From JBJXGV01 sp046160485 (GTDB taxonomy: Bacteria; Orphanbacterota; Orphanbacteria; JBJXGV01): 64,000 bases of DNA. Location of the stretch: the NCBI GenBank assembly GCA_046160485.1, contig JBJXGV010000028.1:372001-436000 (forward strand), read 5' to 3'. The notes under the pieces are model-generated. The model was not told where the DNA came from. It saw only the letters and a program-made list of their open reading frames with translations, and ran no database searches. Positions 28,707 through 36,933 of this stretch are shown here, piece after piece. Numbering within the stretch: position 1 is the stretch's first letter; each line of letters opens with the position of its first letter. The position numbers and the translations under genes were made by a program.

Positions 28707-29621
28707 TTACCACGCGCGCTCGAGCAAGAGAACAAGCGCGTAGAGAATCAGGCCATTCAAGAGGAACGAGTCGAACCTGTCGAGAATGCCGCCGTGCCCA
28801 GGGATGATCGCGCCGGCATCCTTGGCGCTCGCCCGGCGTTTGAGCGCCGACTCCGCGAGGTCGCCGAGCTGCCCGCCGACCCCCATCGCGGCGCCGAGCA
28901 GAAGCCCGGTCAGCGGCGACCAGAACGGCGCGTACGTCAGCGCGGAAATCCACCCTAAGAGCGAAGCGGCGAGGAACCCGGAGAGCGATCCCTCCCATGT
29001 TTTCTTCGGGCTGATCAGCGGGGCGAGCTTGTGCCGTCCGAACGCGCGGCCGCCGAAGTACGCGAAGGTGTCGCAGCCCCAAGTCGTCAGCGCAAGGAAG
29101 AGCGTCAGCGCCGCGCCCGAGGGCTTCAGATAGAGCGGAGCCTGCGGCTCGTGCGCGCGCAGGAGAAAGAAGAAGATCCCGAGCACGCCCGGATAGAGCA
29201 TCGTCAGAAACGTTCCAGCGAGGGCGCGCGAGATCGGACGCGCGCGCGACGAGAAGAGCGACTCGACGACGACGAGGAAAGCCGCGGCGAAGAACGGCAG
29301 CACGACGGCCGCTGCGTCGAACGCGGAGTCGTCGCGACCGCTCGAGATCGCGGACAACGGCGAAAACGCGCCCGCGGCGAAACGGTCGAGCAGGAAAATC
29401 GGCAAAAGCGCGGTACCGACGAGCGCAGCGAGCACCCGCGGTTGCGTGCCGAGACGAGCGAAGATACGCGCCGACTCACGCGCGCCCAGAAGCCAAACCA
29501 CCTCGACCGCGAGGAAGAAGAACAGCCCTCCGCTCGCGTTGATCCAGAGGAAGAGCGGCACGAGAACGGCCGCGGAGAGGACGCGTGTCAGCAGGGGACG
29601 TTGCGGGTGGCTTGCCGACAT
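28707..29621 (-). CDS. cdsA: Phosphatidate cytidylyltransferase
   Basis: 304 residues from ATG 29621 (MSASHPQRPLL). A TTG at 29672 would add 17 residues and overlap uppS, but has no ribosome binding site. Seven to eight membrane helices; the CDS signature runs from SPKKTWEGSLSGFLAA to GDLAESALKRRASAKDAG and GGILDRFDSF. Makes CDP-diacylglycerol from phosphatidate and CTP for phospholipid synthesis. Standard uppS-cdsA-dxr order. Confidence 0.93.
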   Translation of the reverse strand: MSASHPQRPLLTRVLSAAVLVPLFLWINASGGLFFFLAVEVVWLLGARESARIFARLGTQPRVLAALVGTALLPIFLLDRFAAGAFSPLSAISSGRDDSAFDAAAVVLPFFAAAFLVVVESLFSSRARPISRALAGTFLTMLYPGVLGIFFFLLRAHEPQAPLYLKPSGAALTLFLALTTWGCDTFAYFGGRAFGRHKLAPLISPKKTWEGSLSGFLAASLLGWISALTYAPFWSPLTGLLLGAAMGVGGQLGDLAESALKRRASAKDAGAIIPGHGGILDRFDSFLLNGLILYALVLLLERAW

Positions 29622-29646
29622 TGCCGGGGCCGCCTCGACTTTCGCG

Positions 29647-30423
29647 CTACGGACCGGTCCGGGCGGGCGCAACAGGACGAACCCGGCCGAAGCGCCGTTC
29701 CCGCTCTTGGTAGTCGCGAATCCCCCGGTAGAGATCGATCCGGCGGAAATCGGGCCAGAGCACGTCGGTGAACCAAAGCTCGGAGTACGCGAGCTGCCAT
29801 AGGAGAAAATTCGAGATACGCATCTCGCCGCTTGTACGGATCAAGAGGTCGGGATCGGGGAACGGCTGCGTGTAGAGATGACGCTCGATCGCCGACTCGT
29901 CGAGGTCGGCGCCATTGGTGCCGGCGCGCACCTCGGAGATCAGCCCGCGCACCGCGTCCGAAATCTCGGCGCGCCCGCCGTACGAAAGCGCGAGAACGAG
30001 TGTCAGGCCCGTGCTGCGCGCCAGCCGCCGCTTGGCGGTGGCGATCGTCTCTTGCACGTCGAGCGGCAAGTCGGTGACGCGGCCGATCGTTTCGAGCCGA
30101 ACATTGTTCTGCCCCAAGTCGAGCGCTTCGGTATCGAGCGTCGATTTGAGCAGCGCCATCAGCGCGTCGACCTCGTCCTTCGGCCGGTTCCAGTTCTCGA
30201 TCGAGAACGTGTAGAGCGTCAAGACATCGATGCCGATCGCGCCCGCGGCGGCCACGGTGTCGCGCACGGCCTCGACCGCCGCATGGTGGCCCGCGATCCG
30301 CGGTAGCCCGCGGCTCTCCGCCCAACGCCCGTTGCCATCCATGATCACCGCGACGTGGCGAGGGAGGTTTCCGCGCGCGCGAATCTCGCTCTCGAGAGTC
30401 GCTTCCCGGTCGTGCTCACCCAT
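29647..30423 (-). CDS. uppS: Isoprenyl (undecaprenyl) diphosphate synthase
   Basis: 258 residues. Cis-prenyltransferase motifs: HVAVIMDGNGRWAESRGL with the catalytic Asp, TLYTFSIENWNRP, and DLLIRTSGEMRISNFLLWQ through YSELWFTDVLWPDF. Builds the C55 lipid carrier for peptidoglycan and surface glycans, probably including those handled by the genes at 1-9 kb. Its ATG overlaps the frr stop by one base (TGATG). Confidence 0.96.
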   Translation of the reverse strand: MGEHDREATLESEIRARGNLPRHVAVIMDGNGRWAESRGLPRIAGHHAAVEAVRDTVAAAGAIGIDVLTLYTFSIENWNRPKDEVDALMALLKSTLDTEALDLGQNNVRLETIGRVTDLPLDVQETIATAKRRLARSTGLTLVLALSYGGRAEISDAVRGLISEVRAGTNGADLDESAIERHLYTQPFPDPDLLIRTSGEMRISNFLLWQLAYSELWFTDVLWPDFRRIDLYRGIRDYQERERRFGRVRPVAPARTGP

Positions 30424-30980
30424 CAGACTTCCATCACCTCGGCGTCCTTGCGCGTCACGACCGTGTCGATCTCCGCGACGAACTTGTCGGTCGTCTTCTG
30501 GATAAGCGCCTCGCGCTTCTTGCCGTCGTCCTCCGGGATCTCGCCAGACTTTTCCATCTTCTTGACGATTTCCATCGTGTCGCGCCGGATATTGCGAATC
30601 GAGACCTTCGCATCCTCGCCGATCTTCTTGACGAGGCGCACCATCTCCTTGCGGCGCTCCTCGCTCGGCTTCGGAATCGCGACGCGAATCACGACGCCGT
30701 CGCTTTGCGGATTGAGCCCGAGATTCGCGCGCTGTATACCGCGCTCGATGTCGGGAATGCTCTTGCGATCCCAGGGCTGCACGACGACCAGACGCGGCTC
30801 GGGCGCGGTGACGCTCGCGACCTGGTTGAGCGGCACGCTCGACCCGTACGCCTCGACACGCACCGTATCCAAGAGCGCCGGACTCGCTTTCCCCGAGTGA
30901 ATCCCCAACAGCTCGTGCCGCAGCGACGCGAGCGTCTTTTCCATCCGGCCTTCCATTTCCTTTAGGAGCTTTTCGTGCAT
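30423..30980 (-). CDS. frr: Ribosome recycling factor
   Basis: 185 residues, normal length. MEGRMEKTLASLRHELLGI, RTGR-like GKASPALLDTV, PWDRKSIPDIERGIQRANLGLNP and RRKEMVRLVKKIGEDAKVSIRNIRRD. Splits post-termination ribosomes with EF-G. Its first 19 bases overlap the end of pyrH, more than the usual four. Confidence 0.97.
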   Translation of the reverse strand: MHEKLLKEMEGRMEKTLASLRHELLGIHSGKASPALLDTVRVEAYGSSVPLNQVASVTAPEPRLVVVQPWDRKSIPDIERGIQRANLGLNPQSDGVVIRVAIPKPSEERRKEMVRLVKKIGEDAKVSIRNIRRDTMEIVKKMEKSGEIPEDDGKKREALIQKTTDKFVAEIDTVVTRKDAEVMEV

Positions 30981-31744
30981 GGATCGTCCTCCGCGACAAC
31001 CGTCCCCACTCTGTGGCCCATGAGGAGATTCTTGAGGTTGTCTTCTTTGCGCAGATTAAACACGACAATCGGGATGCTGTTGTCCATGCAGAGCGAGATC
31101 GCGGTCGTATCGAGCACCTTCAGCCCGCGGCTCAGAACATCGATGTAGTTCAGCCGCGGATGAAAAATCGCGTCGGGGTTCTTCATCGGATCGTCGGAGT
31201 AGACGCCGTCGACCTTCGTGGCCTTCAAGAGCACGTCGGCCTCGATCTCCGCGGCGCGGAGGGCGGCCGCCGTGTCGGTCGAGAAGTACGGGCTACCGGT
31301 TCCGGCGGCGAAAATGACGACGCGCCCTTTCTCGAGATGGCGAATCGCGCGGCGGCGAATGAACGGCTCGGCGACTTGCGCCGCCGCGACCGCCGTCATG
31401 ACGCGCGTGTAGCAGCCGAGCTTCTCGAGCGCGTCCTGAAGCGCGAGCGCGTTCATGAGCGTCGCGAGCATGCCGATGTGATCGGCCGCGACGCGGTCCA
31501 TTCCCGAGGCGCTCGCCGACACGCCGCGAAAGATGTTGCCTCCGCCGATCACGATCCCGAGCTCGATGCCGAGGCCGCGCGCCTCCATGAGCTGGCGCGC
31601 GATCGAATCGAGAACGACGGGATCGATTCCGAACTGTTGCGGCCCCGCGAGCACTTCGCCCGAGAGCTTCAGAAGGACGCGCTTCCAAACCGGCTTTCCG
31701 ATCTCTCGCGCCGCGGTGGCGGCGGCCGCGCGTCCTTGCGGCAT
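30962..31744 (-). CDS. pyrH: UMP kinase
   Basis: 260 residues of the amino-acid-kinase fold. VLLKLSGEVLAG, GIVIGGGNIFRGV, ADHIGMLATLMNALAL, FAAGTGSPYFSTDTAAALRA and the substrate loop TKVDGVYSDDP. Phosphorylates UMP to UDP. Starts inside the tsf stop (TAATG). The N-terminal about 15 residues before KRVLLKLSGE are an Ala-rich extension. Confidence 0.97.
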   Translation of the reverse strand: MPQGRAAAATAAREIGKPVWKRVLLKLSGEVLAGPQQFGIDPVVLDSIARQLMEARGLGIELGIVIGGGNIFRGVSASASGMDRVAADHIGMLATLMNALALQDALEKLGCYTRVMTAVAAAQVAEPFIRRRAIRHLEKGRVVIFAAGTGSPYFSTDTAAALRAAEIEADVLLKATKVDGVYSDDPMKNPDAIFHPRLNYIDVLSRGLKVLDTTAISLCMDNSIPIVVFNLRKEDNLKNLLMGHRVGTVVAEDDPCTKSS

Positions 31745-32349
31745 TAGCGCTGCTCCTCGCCGAGCCGGAAGCGCGCGAAGCGCCGAATCGTGATGTTCTC
31801 GCCGAGCTTCGCCACCGTCTCGGTAACCAGCGCCTTGATCGTCTTGTCCGGGTCCTTCACGAACGCCTGCTCTTCGAGGCAGGTCTCGCTGAAGAACTTC
31901 TCCATCTTCCCGTCGATGATCTTCTCGATCACTTGCGCCGGCTTGCCGGTCCCTTCGGCCTGCGCGCGGAAAATTTCGCGTTCGCGCGCACTGACCGCTT
32001 CAGGAACTTGCTCACGCCGCACCACGAGCGGATTCGCGGCGGCGATGTGCATCGCGACGTCTTTTATGAGCGCTTGGAAGGCATCGGTCTTCGCGACGAA
32101 ATCGGTTTCGCAGTTGATCTCGACGAGGACACCGAGCGTACCGCCCGCGTGAATGTACGACGTCACGAGGCCCTGGTTCGTCTCGCGCCCCGACTTCTTC
32201 TCGGCCGTCGAGATCCCTTTCTTCCGCAAGTAGTCGACCGCTTTTTCGAGGTCGCCCGCTGTCTCGCCGAGCGCCCGCTTGCAGTCCATCATTCCCGCGC
32301 CTGTCTTCTCGCGCAGGTCTCGCACCATTTCCGCAGTGATCTCTGCCAT
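31744..32349 (-). CDS. tsf: Elongation factor Ts (short form)
   Basis: 201 residues, close to the short Thermus-type EF-Ts rather than the 283-residue E. coli form. The N-terminal UBA-like module (VRDLREKTGAGMMDCKRALGE) and the core (NCETDFVAKTDAFQALIKDVAMHIAAANP) are intact, followed by EQAFVKDPDKTIKALV. Exchanges GDP for GTP on EF-Tu. GGGAGAGG precedes the ATG. Confidence 0.97.
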   Translation of the reverse strand: MAEITAEMVRDLREKTGAGMMDCKRALGETAGDLEKAVDYLRKKGISTAEKKSGRETNQGLVTSYIHAGGTLGVLVEINCETDFVAKTDAFQALIKDVAMHIAAANPLVVRREQVPEAVSAREREIFRAQAEGTGKPAQVIEKIIDGKMEKFFSETCLEEQAFVKDPDKTIKALVTETVAKLGENITIRRFARFRLGEEQR

Positions 32350-32378
32350 TGCCGCCTCTCCCTATAGGTCGTGATAAG

Positions 32379-32404
32379 GGAATGGGGCCACAGGGCCCCA
32401 TTCC
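32379..32404 (-). terminator. Perfect 11-bp hairpin between rpsB and tsf
   Basis: GGAATGGGGCC (32379-32389) and GGCCCCATTCC (32394-32404) form an uninterrupted stem with a 4-base loop in the 76-base rpsB-tsf gap. No U-tract follows. It may act as a partial terminator or an mRNA-stability element. Confidence 0.5.
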
Positions 32405-32425
32405 GATTCGGATCTGAATGGGGTA

Positions 32426-33238
32426 CTACGCGGATTCCCGGACCTTCTCCGCGGCTTCCTCGCCCGCCGGCGCGTCGTCCGCGCCAGCACGCCGAACTCC
32501 GATCTTGCGCGCTGAGGCCTCGTCGTCGGCCGCCTTCGCCGCTGCCTCGCGCGAGCGGCGCTCCTTCGATTCGATCGCCGCGTCGGACACCACGCGTGCG
32601 ATGAGACGAATCGCTCGAATCGCGTCGTCGTTGCCCGGCACGGGATAGTCGATGACCGTCGGATCCGCGTTCGTGTCGACCAGACCGATGACGGGAATCT
32701 TGAGGCGGTTCGCCTCGGCGACGGCGATCTGCTCCTTCTTCGTGTCGACCACGAAGAGAAGCCCCGGCAGCGAGCCCATCGTACGAATTCCCGAGAGAAT
32801 CTTGTCGAGGCGCGCGTACTCCTTGTCGAGCTGGATGATTTCCTTCTTGCTCATCCCGGGGTAGGTGCCCTCGAGGCGCATCTTCGTGATCTCGTCGTAC
32901 CGGCGCAGATTCTTCTTGATCGTCGCGAAGTTCGTGAGCATTCCGCCGAGCCACCGCTCCGTGACCGAGAACATCCCGCAGCGCTCCGCTTCTTCGATCA
33001 TCGTTTCGCGCGCCTGCTTCTTCGTGCCGACGAACAGGATCGTCTTCCCCTCGTCGACGACGCGGCGCGCAACCTCACGCGCCTCGGCGATGCACTTAAG
33101 CGTCTTCTGAAGGTCGATAATGTAGATGCCGTTCCGCTCGATGAAGATGTACTTCTTCATGCGCGGATTCCATCGGCGCGTTTGGTGGCCGAAGTGGACG
33201 CCGGCTTCGAGGAGTTCCTTCATACTGACCTGCGACAC
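32426..33238 (-). CDS. rpsB: 30S ribosomal protein S2
   Basis: 270 residues from a GTG with GGAAGGAG upstream. Conserved SMKELLEAGVHFGHQTRRWNP, FVGTKKQARETMIEEA, GGMLTNFATIKKNL, LLFVVDTKKEQIAVAEANRL and VDTNADPTVIDYPVPGNDDA. The last about 45 residues are a charged Ala/Glu/Arg tail longer than in E. coli. First gene of rpsB-tsf-pyrH-frr-uppS-cdsA-dxr-rseP. Confidence 0.97.
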   Translation of the reverse strand: MSQVSMKELLEAGVHFGHQTRRWNPRMKKYIFIERNGIYIIDLQKTLKCIAEAREVARRVVDEGKTILFVGTKKQARETMIEEAERCGMFSVTERWLGGMLTNFATIKKNLRRYDEITKMRLEGTYPGMSKKEIIQLDKEYARLDKILSGIRTMGSLPGLLFVVDTKKEQIAVAEANRLKIPVIGLVDTNADPTVIDYPVPGNDDAIRAIRLIARVVSDAAIESKERRSREAAAKAADDEASARKIGVRRAGADDAPAGEEAAEKVRESA

Positions 33239-33293
33239 GCGATCTCCTTCCGATAGGCGAACGTTGGGTTATTCCTCCGCCTTCGTCATCGCA

Positions 33294-33321
33294 AGCCGGG
33301 CCCATGGAGGGACCCCCGGCT
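33294..33321 (-). other. Hairpin in the rpsB leader region
   Basis: AGCCGGG (33294-33300) and CCCGGCT (33315-33321) can pair in the 150-base gap between rpsI and rpsB. It lies 56 bases before the rpsB start and could be part of an S2-responsive leader, but I recognise no known leader motif. Confidence 0.3.
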
Positions 33322-33345
33322 GCTCGGAAGACGTGTGTGATGAGT

Positions 33346-33369
33346 CGCGGCGGGCTTGCACCCGCCGCG
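33346..33369 (-). terminator. GC hairpin after rpsI
   Basis: Perfect 9-bp stem CGCGGCGGG / CCCGCCGCG with a 6-base loop, 20 bases after the rpsI stop. The place fits a terminator of rplM-rpsI, but there is no U-tract. Confidence 0.45.
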
Positions 33370-33388
33370 CTGGTCGTGCCGAACTCGT

Positions 33389-33781
33389 TTAGCGCTTCGA
33401 GAACTGGAACCGCTTGCGAGCACCCGGCTGTCCGTACTTCTTGCGCTCCTTCATGCGCGGATCGCGCGTGAGGAGCCCCGAAAGCCGAAGCGTGCGGCGG
33501 TGCGCGGGGTCGAACATAACGAGCGCGCGCGCCACGCCGAGGCGAACCGCGCCGGCTTGGCCGGCCGCTCCGCCACCAGAAACGTTCACGATGACGTCGA
33601 AGCGGTCGCGCGTCGCGGTGACCTCGAGCGCAAGCTCGGCCATCGTGACGAGCACGTCGCGGCAGAAATACTCCTTCGGCGAAATGCCGTTGACGATCCG
33701 GCGGCCTTCGCCCGGGACGAGCCGTACTCGCGCGACGGACGACTTGCGCCGGCCTACCGCCTGGTAACTCTCAACTGACAT
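33389..33781 (-). CDS. rpsI: 30S ribosomal protein S9
   Basis: 130 residues. AVGRRKSSVARVRLVPGEG, the NVSGGGAAGQAGAVRLGVARAL core and the basic C-terminal tail ending KKYGQPGARKRFQFSKR, which reaches the P-site tRNA. Follows rplM by 27 bases, the usual pair; AGGAGG lies upstream of the ATG. Confidence 0.97.
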   Translation of the reverse strand: MSVESYQAVGRRKSSVARVRLVPGEGRRIVNGISPKEYFCRDVLVTMAELALEVTATRDRFDVIVNVSGGGAAGQAGAVRLGVARALVMFDPAHRRTLRLSGLLTRDPRMKERKKYGQPGARKRFQFSKR

Positions 33782-33808
33782 CGGAATGTATTCCTCCTTG
33801 TCCCCGGC

Positions 33809-34243
33809 TTAACCGCGAAGTGCGTAGGCCTCGGGATTCTGTGCGGTGTGCGGGTGTCCCGCGTCCGGGTAGACGAACAGATTCTTGTGGATCGCGCGGC
33901 CCATGCGGCCCTTCGGCAACATCCCCCAGACGGCCTTGCGGATGATCTGGTCGGGATGCTCTTCTTTCATGCGGCGAAACGAGACGCTCTTGAAGCCGCC
34001 GTAGTAGCCCGAGTGATGGGTGTAGCGCTTCGTATCCGCTTTCGTTCCCGTGATTCGAATCTTCGTGGCGTTGATGACGACGACATGATCGCCGGTTTGC
34101 ACGTGCGCGGTGTACTCCGGCTTCCCTTTTCCGAGAAGAAGCACGGCGACCTCGCTCGCCAAACGGCCCAGAACTTGACCCTCCGCGTCGATCACGAGCC
34201 AACGCGACGGGACCTCTCCCTTCTTCATCGAAGGCGTACGCAT
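33809..34243 (-). CDS. rplM: 50S ribosomal protein L13
   Basis: 144 residues from ATG 34243 (MRTPSMKKGEVPSRWLVID). KPEYTAHVQTGDHVVVINA, KRYTHHSGYYGGFKS and AVWGMLPKGRMGRAIHKNL are diagnostic. An in-frame extension to 34330 runs through the promoter and is not coding. L13 is an early 23S binder; the transcript has a leader of about 55 bases. Confidence 0.96.
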   Translation of the reverse strand: MRTPSMKKGEVPSRWLVIDAEGQVLGRLASEVAVLLLGKGKPEYTAHVQTGDHVVVINATKIRITGTKADTKRYTHHSGYYGGFKSVSFRRMKEEHPDQIIRKAVWGMLPKGRMGRAIHKNLFVYPDAGHPHTAQNPEAYALRG

Positions 34244-34301
34244 ACGGTGACAAACCCCCTTAAAGGCTTCCCCTGCAAAGTGCTCCCAGATTGAAACGCC
34301 T

Positions 34302-34330
34302 AGGTTATCGGCCAAGCCTTTCAGCGTCAA
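34302..34330 (-). promoter_or_regulatory. Promoter of rplM-rpsI
   Basis: On the minus strand TTGACG (34330-34325), a 17-base spacer, TAACCT (34307-34302). It sits just after the mtnA stop and about 58 bases before the rplM start. Confidence 0.6.
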
Positions 34331-34342
34331 GGATTTTTCTGG

Positions 34343-35407
34343 TCATTCCGGGTCTGTTTCGCCACGCCGGGCGGAGCCGAAAAGCTCGAGGAGCGCCGGC
34401 CCGAACGGAGGCCGCACGACCCCCTTCTCTAGGATGAAAGCCGTGACGAGCGCTGCCGGGGTTACGTCGAACGCGGGGTTCATCGTGCGCACCCCCTCGG
34501 GGACGATCGTCTCGCCGAACGGGGCCGCGACTTCGCGGGCATCACGCTCTTCGATCGGGATCGCCGCGCCCGACGCGATCGACAAGTCGAGCGTCGACGA
34601 CGGCGCCGCGACGTAGAACGGGACGCCGTGATGGCGGGCGCCGAGCGCGGCGCCGAGCGTGCCGATCTTGTTGGCGAAATCACCGTTCGCAACGATCCGA
34701 TCGGCGCCGACGATGACCGCGCGGACGCCTTCGCGCCCGATCAGGTATGGCGCGGCGCCGTCGCAGATGACCGTGACGGGAATCCCCGCGCGCGACAGCT
34801 CCCATGCGGTAAGCCGCGCTCCCTGGAAGAGCGGCCGCGTTTCGTCCGCGAGCACGCGGATCCTCTTCCCGGCTTCGACCGCGGCGTAGACGACCGCGAG
34901 GGCCGTACCGATTCCGGATGTCGCCAGGCCGCCGGCGTTGCAGTGCGTCAGCACCGTGTCGCCGTCTGAGAGAAGCTCGGCGCCCGCGCGGCCGATCGCG
35001 CGCGAGAGTTCGAGATCTTCGCGATGGATAGCTTCGGCCTCCGAAAGGAGGCGATCCCAGAGATCGCGCGATGATTGCGCGCTCGCTGCGGCTGCGACGG
35101 CAGACATGCGGTCGAGGGCCCAGCGCAGGTTCACGGCGGTCGGGCGCGTCGCAGCAAGGAACGCGTGAACGTCGAGGAGTCGCGCGCGAAATCGGTCGAG
35201 CGGTGCGTTGCGATCGGGCGTCAGGCCGAGAACGAGTCCGTACGCGGCGGCAACGCCGATGGCGGGAGCGCCGCGAACCGCGAGGCGGCGAATGGCGTCA
35301 GCGACTTCCTCGACGCGTTCGCACTCGATGTACACCAACTCGCGCGGCAGGCGTGTCTGCTCGATCAGCCGCACCTTTCCATCTTTCCACGCGACCGTGT
35401 CGATCAC
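34343..35407 (-). CDS. mtnA: S-methyl-5-thioribose-1-phosphate isomerase
   Basis: 354 residues of the eIF2B-alpha-like family. RGAPAIGVAAAYGLVLG, LTHCNAGGLATSGIGTALAVV with the catalytic Cys, and VIVGADRIVANGDFANKIGT with the catalytic Asp. Converts MTR-1-P to methylthioribulose-1-P in methionine salvage. No other salvage genes are in the window. Its ATG overlaps the maf stop by four bases. Confidence 0.94.
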   Translation of the reverse strand: MIDTVAWKDGKVRLIEQTRLPRELVYIECERVEEVADAIRRLAVRGAPAIGVAAAYGLVLGLTPDRNAPLDRFRARLLDVHAFLAATRPTAVNLRWALDRMSAVAAAASAQSSRDLWDRLLSEAEAIHREDLELSRAIGRAGAELLSDGDTVLTHCNAGGLATSGIGTALAVVYAAVEAGKRIRVLADETRPLFQGARLTAWELSRAGIPVTVICDGAAPYLIGREGVRAVIVGADRIVANGDFANKIGTLGAALGARHHGVPFYVAAPSSTLDLSIASGAAIPIEERDAREVAAPFGETIVPEGVRTMNPAFDVTPAALVTAFILEKGVVRPPFGPALLELFGSARRGETDPE

Positions 35408-36087
35408 GACGTCTCCCTCTCGTTGAATCGATCGCGCCCGGGGGCGCCCCGCTCCCCGCGAAGCGCGCGCGCGAGTTCGAGCAACCGGTAGAGCGGCAGC
35501 CCCACGACGTTCAGATAGTCGCCGCGCACCTCGCGCACGAGGAGCGCTCCCTGCCCCTGAATTCCGTAGGCGCCCGCCTTATCGAGCGGTTCCGCCGTGG
35601 CGACGTACTCGTCGATTTCTCGATCGGTCAGATCGCGAAACACGACCTGCGTCGATTCCGCCGCGACGCGCGTCGCGCCGTCGCCGCGGGCAAGCGCGAT
35701 GCCGGTGACGACGCGATGCGATCGGCCCGCGAGCGTGCGGAGCATTCGCCGTGCGTCCGCATCGCCGGCCGGCTTACCGAATACGGCGCCGTCGACGACA
35801 ACGACCGTGTCAGCGCCGAGTATGAGCGCCCCGCCGAACTCCCGGCGCACGGCCGCCACCTTCAGCGAGGCGACGCGGCTCGCACCCGCCGCGGGGTCCT
35901 CGCCGGGGAGAAATGTTTCATCGATCTCGGCAGGGGCCGTTCGCACCGGGACGCCGAGGGTTTCGAGGATTTCACGGCGCCGCGGCGATCGCGACGCGAG
36001 CACGATCTGGCGCGCATCTCCGAGAATCCAGCGAGCCAGCATCGGCGGCCCGCCCGTGTCGTCTTCGCGCAAGCCGTCAAGTGGCAT
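35404..36087 (-). CDS. maf: Maf-type nucleoside triphosphate pyrophosphatase
   Basis: 227 residues from ATG 36087. The motif IVLASRSPRRREIL, then PAEIDETFLPGEDP, and the catalytic ILGADTVVVVDG. Hydrolyses dTTP, UTP or modified nucleotides to monophosphates, a house-cleaning role. The ATG lies nine bases after a -10 box and lacks a ribosome binding site, predicting a leaderless message; ATG 36042 (MLARWILGD) is the alternative if the mRNA has a leader. mtnA is coupled downstream. Confidence 0.93.
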   Translation of the reverse strand: MPLDGLREDDTGGPPMLARWILGDARQIVLASRSPRRREILETLGVPVRTAPAEIDETFLPGEDPAAGASRVASLKVAAVRREFGGALILGADTVVVVDGAVFGKPAGDADARRMLRTLAGRSHRVVTGIALARGDGATRVAAESTQVVFRDLTDREIDEYVATAEPLDKAGAYGIQGQGALLVREVRGDYLNVVGLPLYRLLELARALRGERGAPGRDRFNERETS

Positions 36088-36096
36088 CGGGAGGCG

Positions 36097-36125
36097 ATGC
36101 TAGGGTGCGCACCGAGGATCGTCAA
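36097..36125 (-). promoter_or_regulatory. Promoter of maf-mtnA
   Basis: Minus strand TTGACG (36125-36120), a 17-base spacer, TAGCAT (36102-36097), then nine bases to the maf ATG. Start of transcription is expected one to three bases before the ATG. Confidence 0.65.
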
Positions 36126-36171
36126 GCCAGTCCGCCGACCGCGGACAATCGCCCGCGCCATGCCATCATCG

Positions 36172-36201
36172 TTGCGCCCGGGACTCTCGTCCGGCTAGAA
36201 T
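36172..36201 (+). promoter_or_regulatory. Promoter of the methyltransferase gene
   Basis: TTGCGC (36172-36177), an 18-base spacer and TAGAAT (36196-36201), eight bases before the ATG at 36210. Divergent from the maf promoter, with about 46 bases between the two -35 boxes. Confidence 0.62.
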
Positions 36202-36209
36202 GGGCGGCT

Positions 36210-36920
36210 ATGGCACGAGACATGGAAATCCAAACGCGGACGCTCGACGCGCTGGCGTATCTCGATCACTACAATAGCTGGCTCATCGATAAGATCCGGC
36301 CGTTCCTGGGGCAGCGCATTCTCGAGGTGGGGTCGGGCATCGGCAACATGGCCGCATACCTGCTCGATCGCGAGCTGATCGTGACGTCCGACATCATGCC
36401 GGAATACCGTGAGGCGCTCGCGAAGCGGTTTGCGGAGAACCCGAACGTGCACGTCACGAGTTTCTCGCTCGACAACGGCGACGGGAAGGAAGACGTCGCG
36501 CGGCATAACATCGACACGATCGTTAGCGTCAATGTGCTCGAGCACATCGAGGACGACCGCGGCGCGATCGGGCACATGGCGGCGCTCCTCCCGAAGGGGG
36601 GCCGCCTCGTGATCCTCGTGCCGGCGCTTCCCGCGCTCTTCGGCACGCTCGATGTCTACCTGCATCATTACCGGCGCTATCGCAAGCAAGAGCTGCGCGG
36701 CCTCTTCGAGGGGGCCGGCTTCGCGGTCGACGACATCTTCTACTTCAATTTCTTTGGGATCTTCGGCTGGTTTCTGAACTCGCGGGTTCTGCGACGCGAG
36801 ATTCTCCCTCCCGGACAGCTTCGGCTCTTCAACACACTCGCGCCGGGTTTCCGTGCGGTCGAGTCGGCGGTGCCGTTTCCGATCGGGCAGTCCCTGATTA
36901 TCGCGGGGACGAAGAAGTAG
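36210..36920 (+). CDS. Class I SAM-dependent methyltransferase
   Basis: 236 residues from ATG 36210; ATG 36222 (MEIQTRTL) is a possible second start. SAM motif I ILEVGSGIGNMAAYLL, acidic motif II (VTSDIMPEY), and VSVNVLEHIEDDRGAIGHM. After the catalytic core a hydrophobic segment (DDIFYFNFFGIFGWFLNSR) suggests membrane or lipid contact. Related proteins are often annotated with UbiE/glycosyltransferase-associated methyltransferases, but the substrate is unknown. One of two plus-strand genes, convergent with the receiver gene. Confidence 0.85.
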   Translation: MARDMEIQTRTLDALAYLDHYNSWLIDKIRPFLGQRILEVGSGIGNMAAYLLDRELIVTSDIMPEYREALAKRFAENPNVHVTSFSLDNGDGKEDVARHNIDTIVSVNVLEHIEDDRGAIGHMAALLPKGGRLVILVPALPALFGTLDVYLHHYRRYRKQELRGLFEGAGFAVDDIFYFNFFGIFGWFLNSRVLRREILPPGQLRLFNTLAPGFRAVESAVPFPIGQSLIIAGTKK

Positions 36921-36933
36921 CGCGGGCGCGCTA
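36918..36933. other. Palindrome containing both stop codons of convergent genes
   Basis: TAGCGCG (36918-36924), GG, then CGCGCTA (36927-36933). The left TAG ends the methyltransferase; the right CTA is the TAG of the receiver gene on the other strand. It forms the same hairpin in both transcripts. No U-tract on either side. Confidence 0.55.

Noticed and set aside
34244..34330. 29-codon extension of rplM
   Set aside because: It covers the rplM promoter, and the extra residues do not match L13.
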